From contig NC_006040.1 in the NCBI RefSeq assembly GCF_000002515.2, positions 434,001 to 498,000 of the forward strand: 64,000 nucleotides of DNA, in the 5' to 3' direction. The notes under the pieces are model-generated. The model was not told the DNA's origin and did no database searches. It saw only the letters and a list, made by a program, of their open reading frames with translations. This document shows positions 19,701 through 29,633 of this stretch, in pieces. This stretch comes from Kluyveromyces lactis (Eukaryota; Ascomycota; Saccharomycetes; Saccharomycetales; Saccharomycetaceae). The translations under genes were made by a program, and so were the position numbers. How positions within the stretch are numbered: position 1 is the first letter of the stretch; every line of letters begins with the position of its first letter.

Positions 19701-20560
19701 CTCAAATACTCATCGATACGTTCTCTTTGCTCTGGAGAAATAGACAACCCTTGTAAGGAAATTCTGACAGCCTTTAAACCAAAAGTGTCAACAGGTTTTA
19801 ATTCCACTGCATCTTTTGGCAACGTTTCTACGACACCTTTCTTGGCGGAAATCGTTAAAGAATTTGAAGGATCTTCAGATTCCTCGATGATGGATCTTAC
19901 CGCCTCCGGAATATCTGTGAGATTGATGAGTTTCAATTCTCTGAATAGAGTTGCGTAATCTGAAACCGTGAGGATATCCAAATTCTTCAAAATTGAGCGA
20001 TTACCGTTTAAGTTCATAGCCAAAAATTTTTGACAGTTATTGTACATGTTCTTGTCAAGACTGCTCAAAGATTTGTGTAATAGAATCGAGAGTGTCCTGT
20101 CGTCGTAAGAGAAGTCCTTGAAGACGTTATTTAAATCATTGAATAATTTCTCTTGCAAAGTATCAATATTGTCCACAGTTGTGCTATACTTCAATAGATA
20201 CTCATTATAATCTCTAATGAAGAACTTGGCATGCACTTTGCTTTCATATAAGGACTGTAAGATGGAAAATGCTCGGTCCATGTAGCCAGCATTTAGACAG
20301 GCCTCTAGCAAAGACCATAAGTTAAAGTAGGTAGTGCGCTCATGAGCCTCTACACCGGCAGTTGTGGAATCAAATGGCGTAAAATTGGGTTGGATGGAAG
20401 CCCTGCTAGATTTGGCAAATCCAAGATCAGTTACTGGCGAGTTCTCCACACTAGATGCTAATCGGAACGTCGTCAGTCTAACAGGCGACGATTGTAAAAT
20501 CCGTGGGTGGATGCGAACCGCCGTCCGACATCCTAGATTGGTCCTAGATATCCTGAGCAT
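16769..20560 (-). CDS. RPO41: Mitochondrial RNA polymerase
   Basis: A 1263-residue single-subunit, T7-like polymerase (S. cerevisiae Rpo41 1351). The basic N-terminus (M-L-R-I-S-R-T-N) is a mitochondrial presequence, followed by an N-terminal extension. The catalytic half shows D-F-R-G-R-A-Y-P-L near residue 737, the first catalytic Asp in Q-D-G-T-C-N-G-L-Q-H near 858, the O-helix K-R-T-V-M-T-N-V-Y-G, and the second catalytic Asp in V-H-D-S-Y near 1098. It transcribes all mitochondrial genes with the factor Mtf1. S. cerevisiae YFL036W lies between RPL22B and TUB2; the same order is seen here. Confidence 0.97.
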   Translation of the reverse strand: MLRISRTNLGCRTAVRIHPRILQSSPVRLTTFRLASSVENSPVTDLGFAKSSRASIQPNFTPFDSTTAGVEAHERTTYFNLWSLLEACLNAGYMDRAFSILQSLYESKVHAKFFIRDYNEYLLKYSTTVDNIDTLQEKLFNDLNNVFKDFSYDDRTLSILLHKSLSSLDKNMYNNCQKFLAMNLNGNRSILKNLDILTVSDYATLFRELKLINLTDIPEAVRSIIEESEDPSNSLTISAKKGVVETLPKDAVELKPVDTFGLKAVRISLQGLSISPEQRERIDEYLSDPSMQSMINGTTEKNINFFEIYKNLKTEEEQEAFNEFLDMINVERQRELENRSFDASKERWKYEFDQAASQGGLKLKKNLNVRLWEWYQQMLPVVRQEVALCQDLLEKEQKAPNKQNSDRLKYGPYLLLVEPEKMCVITILELLKLQSSGGVTEGMRTARAVLSVGRSIEMEFRSEKLLRSENKMFKEVNKRSHEFKMFVQNAKTALRNMHVEENMIQWPSDVKAKIGSILISMLIHVSKVTVEGVDPITKEKVVGEAPAFCHTFQYRSGTKIGILKIHRSLVNQLSAERMTTNIQPQHLPMLVRPRPWTNWNSGGYNYSQSTLIRSRDSPEQIAYIKAVSEQGSIDNVYEGLNVLGNTPWTINEKLFNIVSEVWNTGEGFLDIPPVLDNFEFPPQPARSEDPLILKEWRNKCRQMSNEFKGFKSYRCDSNYKLEIARAFLGEKFYFPHNMDFRGRAYPLAPHFNHLGNDMTRSLLIFWNGKKLGTSGLQWLKIHLANLYGMDKCSFEERVEFADTHLKEIRESAEHPLDGTRWWTKADKPWQFLATCIELNEALKLDNPENFISHQPVHQDGTCNGLQHYAALGGDIEGARQVNLVPSDRPQDVYAFVAKLVTKRLENSAAAGDEQAAILKDLISRKVVKRTVMTNVYGVTFVGAADQIMKELDQYFDKPEESNELSRYLAKHVFASIRELFHAAHLIQDWLGECAKKISKSVRLDFDLNQSKTINSSDLMTSVIWTSPLGLPVVQPYRDLKKKQVQTNLQTVFITDPFAINPINPRRQQAGLPPNFIHSLDASHMLLSAIQCGKAGLDFAAVHDSYWTHASEVDNMNRLLRQEFIKLHEVDLIERLKNEFDERYRDYLEIVKISRDSALGQKILEVRADFAKKEGRNMTIADEIRMEKRRVELMRSDKPEDQAEAASMVTTVSCTLDYDMQQEEARSKTKVSQLTILTPLRLPEIPPKGEFDVQELLHSKYFFS

Positions 20561-21260
20561 GCCGCTACCTTTATATCACCTATTCCAAGTAGACTGATCA
20601 ACTGGTAGTCCTTGGTTGTTGGTCTATTTTTGAGAGATGAGAGGGGAGATGAGCTTCAGTTCAATATTTCACATCAGTTTAGTTCCTTATTAATTTTTTT
20701 CTTCGGGTACTATTGTGAAAAATTTATTTCTTTTTGTTCTTGGTATGTTTCGTTGATCTGTGAAATGATTGATCAGGCCTGGGGAAGAGGATAAGTCATT
20801 GAAACATTCACATACTACTGTGTTGACATCTGAGTCAAATATATCATGAAGAATCACGTATTATAATGTGAAGACTAAAATTATGTAGTAAGATATGATA
20901 TTATTAAAAAAAAATAGAAACAAATACTAAAGAAATGTTTTGGGTCACATTGATAGTACATATCATTGAGCAGAGAAACAAAAAGCATATAAATTATAGT
21001 AAGGGTGGTATCATATTTCGAAATTTTCCGCTTCTACTAGTGGTGTGGGGAATAGTATTAGAATAGTAGAAGTAACGAAAGGAAAACTATAAGAAGAAAG
21101 AAAATATCTTTCTGAAGTACATTGTTTATTGTTTATCTCGTGTCCAAATAATTTGCTTTCAGTGGTACTGCTCTCAAAATGATAAACTTATCTTCTGTAC
21201 ACATCTGATCTTTGTTCCTTATTCCTTTTTTTTTCCTGCTGAAGTTTTCCTTTATATTCT
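20561..21260. other. Intergenic: RPO41 promoter and TUB2 3' region
   Basis: Seven hundred bases of AT-rich DNA with several A and T runs. No gene or clear regulatory site found. Confidence 0.5.
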
Positions 21261-22610
21261 TTACTCGAAGTTTTCAGCCATTGGTTGTTCGTCAACGAAT
21301 TCCAATTCTTCGTCATCTTCAACAGTAGCATCTTGATATTGTTGGTATTCACTTACTAAGTCATTCATGTTAGATTCAGCTTCAGAAAATTCAATTTCTT
21401 CCATACCTTCATTAGTATACCAATGCAAGAAAGCTCTCTTCTTGAACATAACACTAAATTGATCTCCGACCCTTCTGAATAATTCTTGGATGGATGTAGA
21501 GTTACCAATGAAAGTAGCAGACATGTCTAAGTCCTTTGGAGGTACAGAACAGACGGCTGTTTGCACGTTGTTTGGAATCCATTCTACGAAGTACGACGAG
21601 TTTCTAGTTTGAACCTTATGCATTTCATCTTCAACTTCTTTCACGCTTACTTTACCACGGAAGAATGCAGCAACAGTCAAGTACCTTCCGTTTCTTGGAT
21701 CAGATGCAGCCATCATATTTCTTGAATCGAACATTTGTTGGGTCAATTCTGATACAGATAGGGATCTGAAAGATTGGGCACCAATCGAGGTTAATGGAGC
21801 ATAACCAACCATGAAGAAGTGTAATCTTGGGAAGGGCACCAAATTCACGGCCAATTTTCTTAGATCTGAGTTCAATTGACCTGGGTAACGTAGGGATGTA
21901 GTGACACCAGACATGACACTTGAAACTAAATGGTTCAAGTTCGCATAATCTGGTTGTGGTAATTTTAGAGTAGTTTGACATATATCGTAAAGGGCTTCAT
22001 TATCGATACAGAAAGTTTCATCAGCGTGTTCGACTAATTGGTGTACAGATAGAGTGGCATTGTATGGTTCTACAACGGTATCTGAAGTCTTTGGGGATGG
22101 GACAACGGAGAAAGTAGCCATCATTCTGTCAGGGAATTCTTCTCTGATCTTAGAGATCAACAAAGTACCCATACCAGAACCGGTACCACCACCAAGGGAA
22201 TGGGCGATTTGGAAACCTTGCAAAGAGTCACAACCTTCAGCTTCACGTCTGACAACGTCCATGACAGAATCCACCAATTCAGCACCCTCAGTGTAATGAC
22301 CTTTAGCCCACACGTTACCTGCTGAAGATTGACCGAAAATGTAGTTATCTGGTCTGAACAAAGTACCAATCTTAGAGTTACGTACAGCATCAATGGTACC
22401 AGGTTCCAAATCAATGTTAACGGATCTTGGAACCCATTTACCAGAAGAGGCTTCGTTAAAGTAAACGTTCAATCTAGCCTTTTGAATATCATCGATACCG
22501 TGATAGTTACCTTCAAAATCCAAACCGTGTTCACCACAAATAGTTTCCCAAAACGCAGCACCAATTTGGTTACCACATTGACCTGTGGACAAATGAATGA
22601 TCTCTCTCAT
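21261..22610 (-). CDS. TUB2: Beta-tubulin
   Basis: The 449-residue product carries the N-terminal M-R-E-I that drives tubulin mRNA autoregulation in animals, the GTP-binding loop G-G-G-T-G-S-G at about 140-146, and an acidic C-terminal tail ending E-N-F-E. It pairs with alpha-tubulin (Tub1/Tub3) to form microtubules of the spindle and cytoplasm. There is no intron. Codon bias is moderate to strong. The tail is shorter than the 457-residue S. cerevisiae protein. Gene order RPO41-TUB2 matches YFL036W-YFL037W. Confidence 0.98.
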   Translation of the reverse strand: MREIIHLSTGQCGNQIGAAFWETICGEHGLDFEGNYHGIDDIQKARLNVYFNEASSGKWVPRSVNIDLEPGTIDAVRNSKIGTLFRPDNYIFGQSSAGNVWAKGHYTEGAELVDSVMDVVRREAEGCDSLQGFQIAHSLGGGTGSGMGTLLISKIREEFPDRMMATFSVVPSPKTSDTVVEPYNATLSVHQLVEHADETFCIDNEALYDICQTTLKLPQPDYANLNHLVSSVMSGVTTSLRYPGQLNSDLRKLAVNLVPFPRLHFFMVGYAPLTSIGAQSFRSLSVSELTQQMFDSRNMMAASDPRNGRYLTVAAFFRGKVSVKEVEDEMHKVQTRNSSYFVEWIPNNVQTAVCSVPPKDLDMSATFIGNSTSIQELFRRVGDQFSVMFKKRAFLHWYTNEGMEEIEFSEAESNMNDLVSEYQQYQDATVEDDEELEFVDEQPMAENFE

Positions 22611-23871
22611 GTTTTAGAATATCTCTGAGCGCGTTATTGATCTGATCTCAAAAAATGACAATTGAAGAAACACAGCACAGGCAAATTGTAGAAAGACTTG
22701 GTGTTGATACAATCGAGGGGTATCTATAATCCAGTAATTGTTGATCCTTGTTCTTTCAAGAAAAAAAAATAATTATGCGATCTCTCTGTCCTTTACAAGA
22801 AAAAAGTGAAATATAATATGGGTAAAAATAGTAGTCTTGTCCACAGTATATTAAACAAACAAACTAACAAATCGAAATAGACGAGTTCTCACAGCTGTTA
22901 TCTATAAAGTTATCTCTAACCCGTGCAAGCCTGTTCACAATCACGTCTGTGTTCACTTATTTAACCACTTTAAATTGTTTATTTATTTGTTTTTATTTGT
23001 TTATTTTTTTCCTCCTTCTCTTTCCTCATATCTTTGTTTGTATTTTGATCTTTGTTTCACTTCTTTAGGCAATTTTCGAGCACGTCTATTTCCCTTTGTG
23101 GGTTGCTAAGTGTGCGGGTAATACGGGAAACGGAAACTTACATCGCGTGATTTGCACGTGACTGTGATGTGTGAATTCCTGCGTAGTGTCAGTTCATCTA
23201 AAGACAAGAGTTGAGGTTGCAAGTGAGCAACACATTCCCCTAAGATTTAGAATAGTTGTCGAAGTGTTCCATGAGTCCAAAGACTGAACAGACTATTTTC
23301 TCGGATCATTTTCTTCACAGCTGACTTTCCGTATATGATAGAATCATACGGAAACTGGAATACTGCAATTTTCCCTAACTTTCGATTCTAGCTGACATTT
23401 AAAGACGATGTGAAAATTTAAAGAGAAACGGATTTCAGGATTAGGAAATTTAAAGAGGGAAAAAACGTCCAGTACAGTTTGTTAAGAGAAGGAAACCTAT
23501 TAGTTGGAGAAGCGAAAGAGGGTTTGACTAGTTGGAATTGATCTGTCCAGTGCTACATTTTTATGTATATAGTAATCGGAAGGTTACTTTGATTAAGCTA
23601 CGGTATTCTATTTCGAACCGAATCGAATCGGATCAGGTTAGCAGGTCTCTTTTTTTTTTTTTTTTCTTATATTTTTGGCTATCAATTGATTAACTGATTG
23701 TGTATTGAAGACGAAAGCTGTTTACATATTTAGCTTTTCAAGGTGTTTTTGTCATCGTTGATTGTGAACTCTTAACTTAGCGGCTCAATAGCAGTTGATT
23801 ATCTCGTCTCCAAAAGAACTTTCGTGAGTTAGTTACTAAGGTTTCATTTTAAAGGTTTTCTTTTCAAGAAG
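22611..23871. other. Long divergent promoter TUB2/PER33
   Basis: About 1.26 kb without a gene. It holds a Reb1 site CGGGTAA at 23115-23121 and a Cbf1-type GCACGTGAC at 23154-23162, and a 16-17 nt T tract near 23650. Confidence 0.55.
23115..23162. promoter_or_regulatory. Reb1 plus Cbf1 sites, TUB2/PER33 promoter
   Basis: CGGGTAA (23115-23121) matches Reb1 and GCACGTGAC (23154-23162) contains the Cbf1 E-box. Both factors clear nucleosomes at yeast promoters. Assignment is by motif only. Confidence 0.45.
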
Positions 23872-24738
23872 ATGTCTGAGGGAAGTGGCAATGGCAGTGG
23901 TAATCGTTATTCCAATGCTGCCGGTCAAAATGGAGGCAACAGGCCTGCTCAGAGACCTGTAGCCCCTCTGAGTGCTGTGTTCCGTACGAAGTTGAAACAG
24001 CCTCAGTTCTATTGGTTCCTTGGTCACACGTTATGCTTATACTATTATATCCAATATATGCTCTCATTCCGAGAACAAAGTGTAAAGACAAATTACAGGA
24101 AGATCATGCTATACACAGTGATCAGTTATGGGATTGTGCTTCACCAATATGTGAAATCAAAACAGTTAAGATTCCAGTGGTCGAATTTAAAACAGCAGAT
24201 CAGACAGTTGGATAACCTACAATATTTTACACTTTCCATTGTTCTTTTGATATGTTCTCTATCAGGAGGGAAAACTTTAACTCAAACTGAATCATCTATG
24301 GTTATATACTCTTTGTTCCATGCATTGAATTATTTCAAAGAGAATGTATTGCCATTCATTCCAATGAACCCCATGTTAAAAGGTTCATTGTCAAATAAAA
24401 TCTCGTATTTCATCACCAATTTCAACGGGTCTTTCTTCCATGCTGCAGTGATGTCAGAACTTGTAACGATGTGCAAAGTGTGTCTCATGCTGCCCATACA
24501 GTTAATCTCTGTGCTTATCACATTCAATGCCAAGAGTTTATTCACACTTCTATCAATCTGGGCATACGCTATATTCTTTAAGTTAAGATACAATCAAAGT
24601 GAACAAATGAGGTTGCTATGTAACCAGAACCAAATGATGATTGAAAACTTCATCTCAACTCGTTTGCCTATGTTCATGGACAAATGGTTAGGCATTAAAC
24701 ATTTGGCTAAAGTCTTCTTTGATAGAATCCTTGCTTGA
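23872..24738 (+). CDS. PER33: TMEM33-family ER/nuclear-pore membrane protein (PER33/POM33 ortholog)
   Basis: A 288-residue protein with a Gly/Asn-rich N-terminus followed by several hydrophobic segments, beginning Q-F-Y-W-F-L-G-H and including a long block at about 120-145 and 205-235. This fits the TMEM33 family. S. cerevisiae has two members from the genome duplication, Pom33 (nuclear pore) and Per33 (ER, YLR064W). The single gene here sits between TUB2 and YPT1, on the YLR064W side of the merged order before SND2 (YLR065C), so it should be the pre-duplication ancestor type and may serve both roles in pore distribution and ER shape. Confidence 0.85.
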   Translation: MSEGSGNGSGNRYSNAAGQNGGNRPAQRPVAPLSAVFRTKLKQPQFYWFLGHTLCLYYYIQYMLSFREQSVKTNYRKIMLYTVISYGIVLHQYVKSKQLRFQWSNLKQQIRQLDNLQYFTLSIVLLICSLSGGKTLTQTESSMVIYSLFHALNYFKENVLPFIPMNPMLKGSLSNKISYFITNFNGSFFHAAVMSELVTMCKVCLMLPIQLISVLITFNAKSLFTLLSIWAYAIFFKLRYNQSEQMRLLCNQNQMMIENFISTRLPMFMDKWLGIKHLAKVFFDRILA

Positions 24739-25495
24739 AAACGCTAGAACCAGTTAGAAACTCGAAACTTAAGTTCATTCATAGAGTCTTCCTGCAAGTT
24801 AGTCAGTAGAGCATCTAGATATACACATGCATACATATATATGTATCTTAACTTAGAAAAAACTCATCCAAGCAAAGATTCTTGCATTCGCATCTTACAT
24901 CCTGTGAGATTTTGTAGAGTTTCACATCTCCCCTAAAGATTACTACGAATCATTCCTATCAGTTACCTGAACTTTGTAATGTCTTCATCCATTTCATTAC
25001 TTGTCCGAAATAGTTCAGTGTAGTGTAACAGGTTCATTACTGATCTATATCAACAACACTGTGTATTTCTGTGTCACGTGATGGTAATCTTTTGTGGAAT
25101 CTTTTCCGTTCAGGAGAACAAAATTCAAACAGTGAAACCTGGACCGAAATACATTCTATTAAGCAACAATAGCATAGTTTCAGTTATTCCAAATGCGGTT
25201 TGATAAGACGCTTGCTTTTTTTCTGGTTACTGTTGCATATTTACTGAAAGCTTAACTAAAGGATAGACTTTTATTTTGGGGTTGTTATCATATTTTATCT
25301 TATACTTCCTTTACTCATTTTCTTTAACGGAGAGATATTAACAACGAGGGATACAGAAAGGTGTGTTTAAAATAGAGAAATATTGTAAACTTACAACGCA
25401 GTCCATCCAATCACAACTTACAAAAGGAGCCCATATTTTTTAACAAACAGTCGAATCGTATCAGTCGCTATAAACTACAAGCAAACAAAGAAAAA
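24739..25495. other. Intergenic PER33/YPT1
   Basis: No gene. GTCACGTGAT (Cbf1 type) lies at 25073-25082, about 415 nt before the YPT1 start. Confidence 0.5.
25073..25082. promoter_or_regulatory. Cbf1-type site GTCACGTGAT, YPT1 promoter
   Basis: Full E-box with the preferred RTCACRTG flank. The same decamer recurs at 27159, 28138 and 31931. Confidence 0.45.
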
Positions 25496-26110
25496 ATGAA
25501 TACCGAATACGATTATTTGTTCAAATTATTGTTGATTGGTGATTCCGGTGTTGGTAAATCTTGTTTATTGTTAAGATTTGCCGATGATACCTATACCAAC
25601 GACTATATATCCACCATCGGTGTTGATTTCAAGATCAAGACTGTTGAGTTAGATGGCAAAACTGTTAAGCTACAAATTTGGGATACTGCCGGTCAGGAAA
25701 GATTCAGAACTATTACATCTTCTTACTACCGTGGTGCCCACGGTATAATTATCGTTTACGATGTAACAGACCAAGAATCCTTCAACAACGTCAAGACATG
25801 GTTGCAAGAAATCGACCGTTTCGGTACAGCTGGTGTGTTGAAGTTACTAGTTGGTAACAAGAACGATTTGACAGATAAGAAGGTGGTTGACACCGAAGTT
25901 GCTAAAGAGTTCGCAGATTCTATTGGAATTCCATTCATCGAAACCAGTGCACTAGATTCTTCTAACGTTGAGGAGGCCTTCTTGATCATGACCAAGCAAA
26001 TCAAGGAAAGTGTCGCCAAACAACAAAAAGATAATGGTAGAGCTGAAGACAAGTCCAACGTCAACTTAAAGGGCCAATCATTGACTGGATCCAATGGTGG
26101 TTGTTGCTAA
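25496..26110 (+). CDS. YPT1: Rab1-family GTPase
   Basis: A 204-residue small GTPase (S. cerevisiae Ypt1 206). All nucleotide motifs are present: G-D-S-G-V-G-K-S (15-22), the effector loop with [20 protein letters not shown] and E-T-S-A. The C-terminal G-G-C-C is the dual geranylgeranylation signal. Ypt1 directs ER-to-Golgi tethering and autophagy. The v-SNARE gene BOS1, which acts in the same transport step, is also in this window, about 37 kb away. YPT1 and ACT1 are neighbours in S. cerevisiae (YFL038C/YFL039C); here only SND2 comes between them. Confidence 0.98.
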   Translation: MNTEYDYLFKLLLIGDSGVGKSCLLLRFADDTYTNDYISTIGVDFKIKTVELDGKTVKLQIWDTAGQERFRTITSSYYRGAHGIIIVYDVTDQESFNNVKTWLQEIDRFGTAGVLKLLVGNKNDLTDKKVVDTEVAKEFADSIGIPFIETSALDSSNVEEAFLIMTKQIKESVAKQQKDNGRAEDKSNVNLKGQSLTGSNGGCC

Positions 26111-26425
26111 ATTGGATAGCATCATCGCTATGTTACTATACACTAAGTGTCTGAAAAATCAGGAACTGAATTTAAGAACTGTCTGATAATTACCATATTT
26201 CGAAGAATTAATATCCCGTATACATCACAAACAACATTAAGCACCATTTGCCCCACATAGCTTTAACGAAAGAGCCGGTGGTTGTCTATTTAGAGCCTAT
26301 TATAGTTAGACTTAATTTCAATTACAATCATTATTCCTTTCTTTCTTACTTTCTCTATATATAAGAGAATGTATTCGTAGATATATGATGGATATAGTAT
26401 ATACAACCCCTTCTCTAACATTAAT
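26111..26425. other. Convergent intergenic YPT1/SND2
   Basis: Shared 3' region of two converging genes; AT-rich, nothing else seen. Confidence 0.5.
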
Positions 26426-26971
26426 CTATCGGTATCTTACCTGAGATTTATCACCACGTTTTTCCCTCTTCAATTGTCTCTTTGATTTGGAAGGTTCAGC
26501 GGGCGTTGTCTCTGCGAGATCCGCCTTTGAAGCTGAGGCACCGGGGAAATACTGTTGCTTCAAGTAGTACAACTTGTAGAAAATAAACGCAGGGCACACT
26601 AATACCAAGAACCACCATTTCATCGTGTTGAAGAAAACTGTTCCCAGGTTACAGAACAAGGAAACATACACGATATCTTTCATGTATTCAGTGAGTCCAC
26701 CAGATTCCAAATCGAACCCTTCATTAACTAGTTTATATTTTCCATGCGCAGCGTTACTGACTTCATATTTTGGTCTACCGGTACGTTCGAGAATATATAA
26801 ACATAACAACATCGGCACATTGAAAAGAATAGGTTTTAGGGTTGAAATCAGCCCATTACTGAACCATTTCCTCAATAACGTTAAAGATAGTATAGCGACG
26901 ACTAGTACGTGCAACTGCTTTAAGATGGCTGCGTTCTTTGCAGCAATCTTCTTGGACGATTTTCCAGCCAT
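26426..26971 (-). CDS. SND2: SRP-independent ER targeting protein, TMEM208 family
   Basis: The protein has 181 residues, the same length as S. cerevisiae Snd2/Env10 (YLR065C). It shows the family pattern: a lysine-rich N-terminus (M-A-G-K-S-S-K-K), two hydrophobic hairpins at about 20-60 and 98-135, and a basic C-terminal tail. Snd2 is the ER-membrane component of the SND route, which receives proteins with downstream hydrophobic segments independently of SRP and GET. The gene diverges from ACT1, sharing a promoter region with Reb1 and Cbf1 sites. Confidence 0.9.
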   Translation of the reverse strand: MAGKSSKKIAAKNAAILKQLHVLVVAILSLTLLRKWFSNGLISTLKPILFNVPMLLCLYILERTGRPKYEVSNAAHGKYKLVNEGFDLESGGLTEYMKDIVYVSLFCNLGTVFFNTMKWWFLVLVCPAFIFYKLYYLKQQYFPGASASKADLAETTPAEPSKSKRQLKREKRGDKSQVRYR

Positions 26972-27725
26972 TCTACAATGGGTGGGTGAGATTCTTCAGA
27001 GATAGAGATAGATGTACATAAATGTACTGTCGAATATTAACCTGATCTATTAATACCTTCCCGTTGCTTCAATGATAGTTGATGATGATCCACGTAACAT
27101 ATATTCACGTATAGATTTCAACTGCCGAGTCATTATAATCCGGGTAACGTACATATATGTCACGTGATTTTGAATATACACATTAATATACGGAGGATTA
27201 AGACGATATGCGGTCATAATGAATTGTAAAATAAACCAGATGTACTAACATCCAGAGATCGATAACTGCCTCATGAATACAATATACTACGATATAACTA
27301 TTCTACCGACAGCCTACCAACGTTATATCAAACTTCCAGCCTTCACAAAGCCTTCAATTGCAAGTCCGCCCCTCCAGCTGTACAGTGAATCCCACGTAAC
27401 CACTAGAAAACCATTACCGCAACTGCTCCGCCTCGTGGACAATGACAATCGTCTCCTATTTTTCATCAGAATTCTTTTTTTTTTTTTAATTTGTTTTTTC
27501 GAAATTTTCTCTTCTGTTTCTCTGGACAGCTAGTGCGATTTATTGTATGAGAGAGTTTGAAATTTGATTTAATTTACAAGAAAAATAAGAAATATCTTGA
27601 TTTGTTTCCTCCTTCTTTACTGTCTTTTACGATCCAAAGAGAAGAAAGGTTGTTTCAGAATAACGGTTTTTTTGTTGATTGCAAAAGGAATTGTACAACA
27701 TCTTCACGCGCTATAGTATAACAAT
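26972..27725. other. Divergent promoter SND2/ACT1
   Basis: No gene; an 86-codon frame at 27273-27533 ends in a T tract and looks random. The region contains adjacent Reb1 and Cbf1 sites (27141-27168) and a long T run near 27475, typical of a strong constitutive yeast promoter. Confidence 0.55.
27141..27168. promoter_or_regulatory. Reb1 plus Cbf1 sites, SND2/ACT1 promoter
   Basis: CGGGTAACG at 27141-27149 and GTCACGTGAT at 27159-27168, only 9 nt apart. They are about 560-585 nt upstream of the ACT1 ATG and 170-200 nt upstream of SND2. Confidence 0.5.
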
Positions 27726-29633
27726 ATGGATTCTGGTATGTGTGGAAACGTATATTTGATTACGGTGGGTTAATTGGGTGGTTAAAAAGTTTGGATATGT
27801 TTTATTACTTTGTTAGGTTTCCGGTTAAATGTTGGGAGGGAAAAGATAGGATAATGGCAGCGCTTTGCGCTGCCATTGTCCATTCTCTAACTCCCTAAAT
27901 CAGATTTAGAATTAGATGTACAACGCTAATTGAATGGGTTTTTTTTATATATAGGGGTTTGGATTAGAAGCTTTGTTCGAGAATTGGATCTTTCATTTCC
28001 TGGTTCTACCTTCTTACTATAACGTGTTTTTCTTGGGTTTTGGGTGACTAACTTTGGATTTTGGGTTTTTTTTACCTGATTTAGGAGGCGAATTGGAAAG
28101 AAATTTGGAAAATATAGGCAAAAAAAGATAATTTGATGTCACGTGATGATGTGATTTTATATTACAATGTTATTCCTTCCAGTCCAAGAAGGAATCAAAG
28201 TACACCTTTAAGTGGTGCAGGCATTGCCCCTCGTGGTTCGGTTGTCCCTATTTTTTTTTTGATTTATTTTTCTGGTTGCTAAGGTTAGCCCCTATTTTGT
28301 CCGCGACAGGACTTTTAGCGTTGAACAATCACATAACCTCATGATCACCCAAAATGCACCTGTTACTTTTGTTTTCTTATCTTATGTTACTAACAATTAT
28401 TTTTCTATTTGGGATGGCTGAATTCACTTTTTTGGAACACCTAACCTACCCAAACGTACGGTTTAGTTCCTTAATCTGCATTCTGCTACTCGTGATGGTT
28501 TTTTATTCTAAACAGAGGTCGCTGCTTTAGTTATTGACAACGGTTCTGGTATGTGTAAAGCCGGTTTCGCCGGTGACGACGCTCCAAGAGCCGTCTTCCC
28601 ATCCATCGTCGGTAGACCAAGACACCAAGGTATCATGGTCGGTATGGGTCAAAAAGACTCTTACGTTGGTGACGAAGCTCAATCCAAGAGAGGTATCTTG
28701 ACTCTACGTTACCCAATTGAACACGGTATCGTTACCAACTGGGATGATATGGAAAAGATCTGGCATCACACCTTCTACAACGAATTGAGAGTTGCTCCAG
28801 AAGAACACCCAGTTTTGTTAACCGAAGCTCCAATGAACCCAAAGAACAACAGAGAAAAGATGACTCAAATCTTGTTCGAAACTTTCAACGTTCCAGCCTT
28901 CTACGTCTCTATCCAAGCTGTTTTGTCCTTGTACTCTTCTGGTAGAACCACTGGTATTGTGTTGGATTCTGGTGACGGTGTTACCCACGTTGTTCCAATC
29001 TACGCCGGTTTCTCCTTGCCTCACGCTATCTTGAGAATCGACTTGGCTGGTAGAGATATCACCGACTACTTGATGAAGATCTTGGCTGAACGTGGTTACT
29101 CTTTCTCTACTACCGCTGAAAGAGAAATCGTCCGTGACATCAAGGAAAAGCTATGTTACGTCGCTTTGGACTTCGAACAAGAAATGCAAACTGCTTCTCA
29201 ATCATCCGCTGTTGAAAAGTCTTACGAATTACCAGATGGCCAAGTTATCACTATCGGTAACGAAAGATTCAGAGCTCCAGAAGCTTTGTTCCATCCATCT
29301 GTTCTAAGTTTGGAAGCTGCTGGTATCGACCAAACTACTTACAACTCCATCATGAAGTGTGATGTTGATGTCAGAAAGGAATTGTACGGTAACATCGTCA
29401 TGTCCGGTGGTACCACCATGTTCCCAGGTATTGCTGAAAGAATGCAAAAGGAAATTACCGCCTTGGCTCCTTCTTCTATGAAGGTCAAGATCATCGCTCC
29501 TCCAGAAAGAAAGTACTCTGTCTGGATCGGTGGTTCTATTTTGGCCTCTTTGACCACTTTCCAACAAATGTGGATCTCAAAGCAAGAATACGACGAATCT
29601 GGTCCATCCATCGTTCACTTGAAGTGTTTCTAA
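27726..29633 (+). CDS. ACT1: Actin (spliced)
   Basis: Exon 1 is ten bases (27726-27735, ATG GAT TCT G); exon 2 runs 28516-29633. Together they encode 375 residues, the universal actin length, starting [15 protein letters not shown] and ending H-L-K-C-F. The intron splits codon 4, as in S. cerevisiae ACT1. Codon bias is extreme, indicating very high expression. Actin forms cables, patches and the cytokinetic ring. The flanking genes YPT1/SND2 on one side and the YFL040W-like transporter on the other reproduce the ancestral order. Confidence 0.99.
27853..27877. repeat. Perfect 11-bp inverted repeat in ACT1 intron
   Basis: AATGGCAGCGC at 27853-27863 is followed by TTT and then its exact reverse complement at 27867-27877. 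In RNA this is a very stable, GC-rich stem close to the 5' splice site. Confidence 0.9.
28138..28147. promoter_or_regulatory. Cbf1-type site inside the ACT1 intron
   Basis: GTCACGTGAT, identical to the decamer in the SND2/ACT1 promoter. Its place inside a transcribed intron is unusual. Confidence 0.35.

Larger units (their letters stand above)
27736..28515 (+). other. ACT1: ACT1 intron with hairpins and a distant branch point
   Basis: GTATGT at 27736-27741, TACTAAC at 28388-28394, CAG ending at 28515; 780 nt. The branch adenosine is 122 nt from the splice acceptor, unusually far. Between them, arms 28434-28446 and 28460-28470 can pair (GGAAC with GTTCC, then TAA/TTA and CC/GG) and shorten the effective distance. 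I recall published work on K. lactis ACT1 showing such a structure. A second, perfect 11-bp hairpin with a TTT loop lies at 27853-27877, and a Cbf1-type decamer at 28138-28147. Confidence 0.97.

Noticed and set aside
27273-27533. 86-codon ORF upstream of ACT1
   Set aside because: It lies in the ACT1 promoter and its end is a poly-T tract translated as Phe; no family resemblance.
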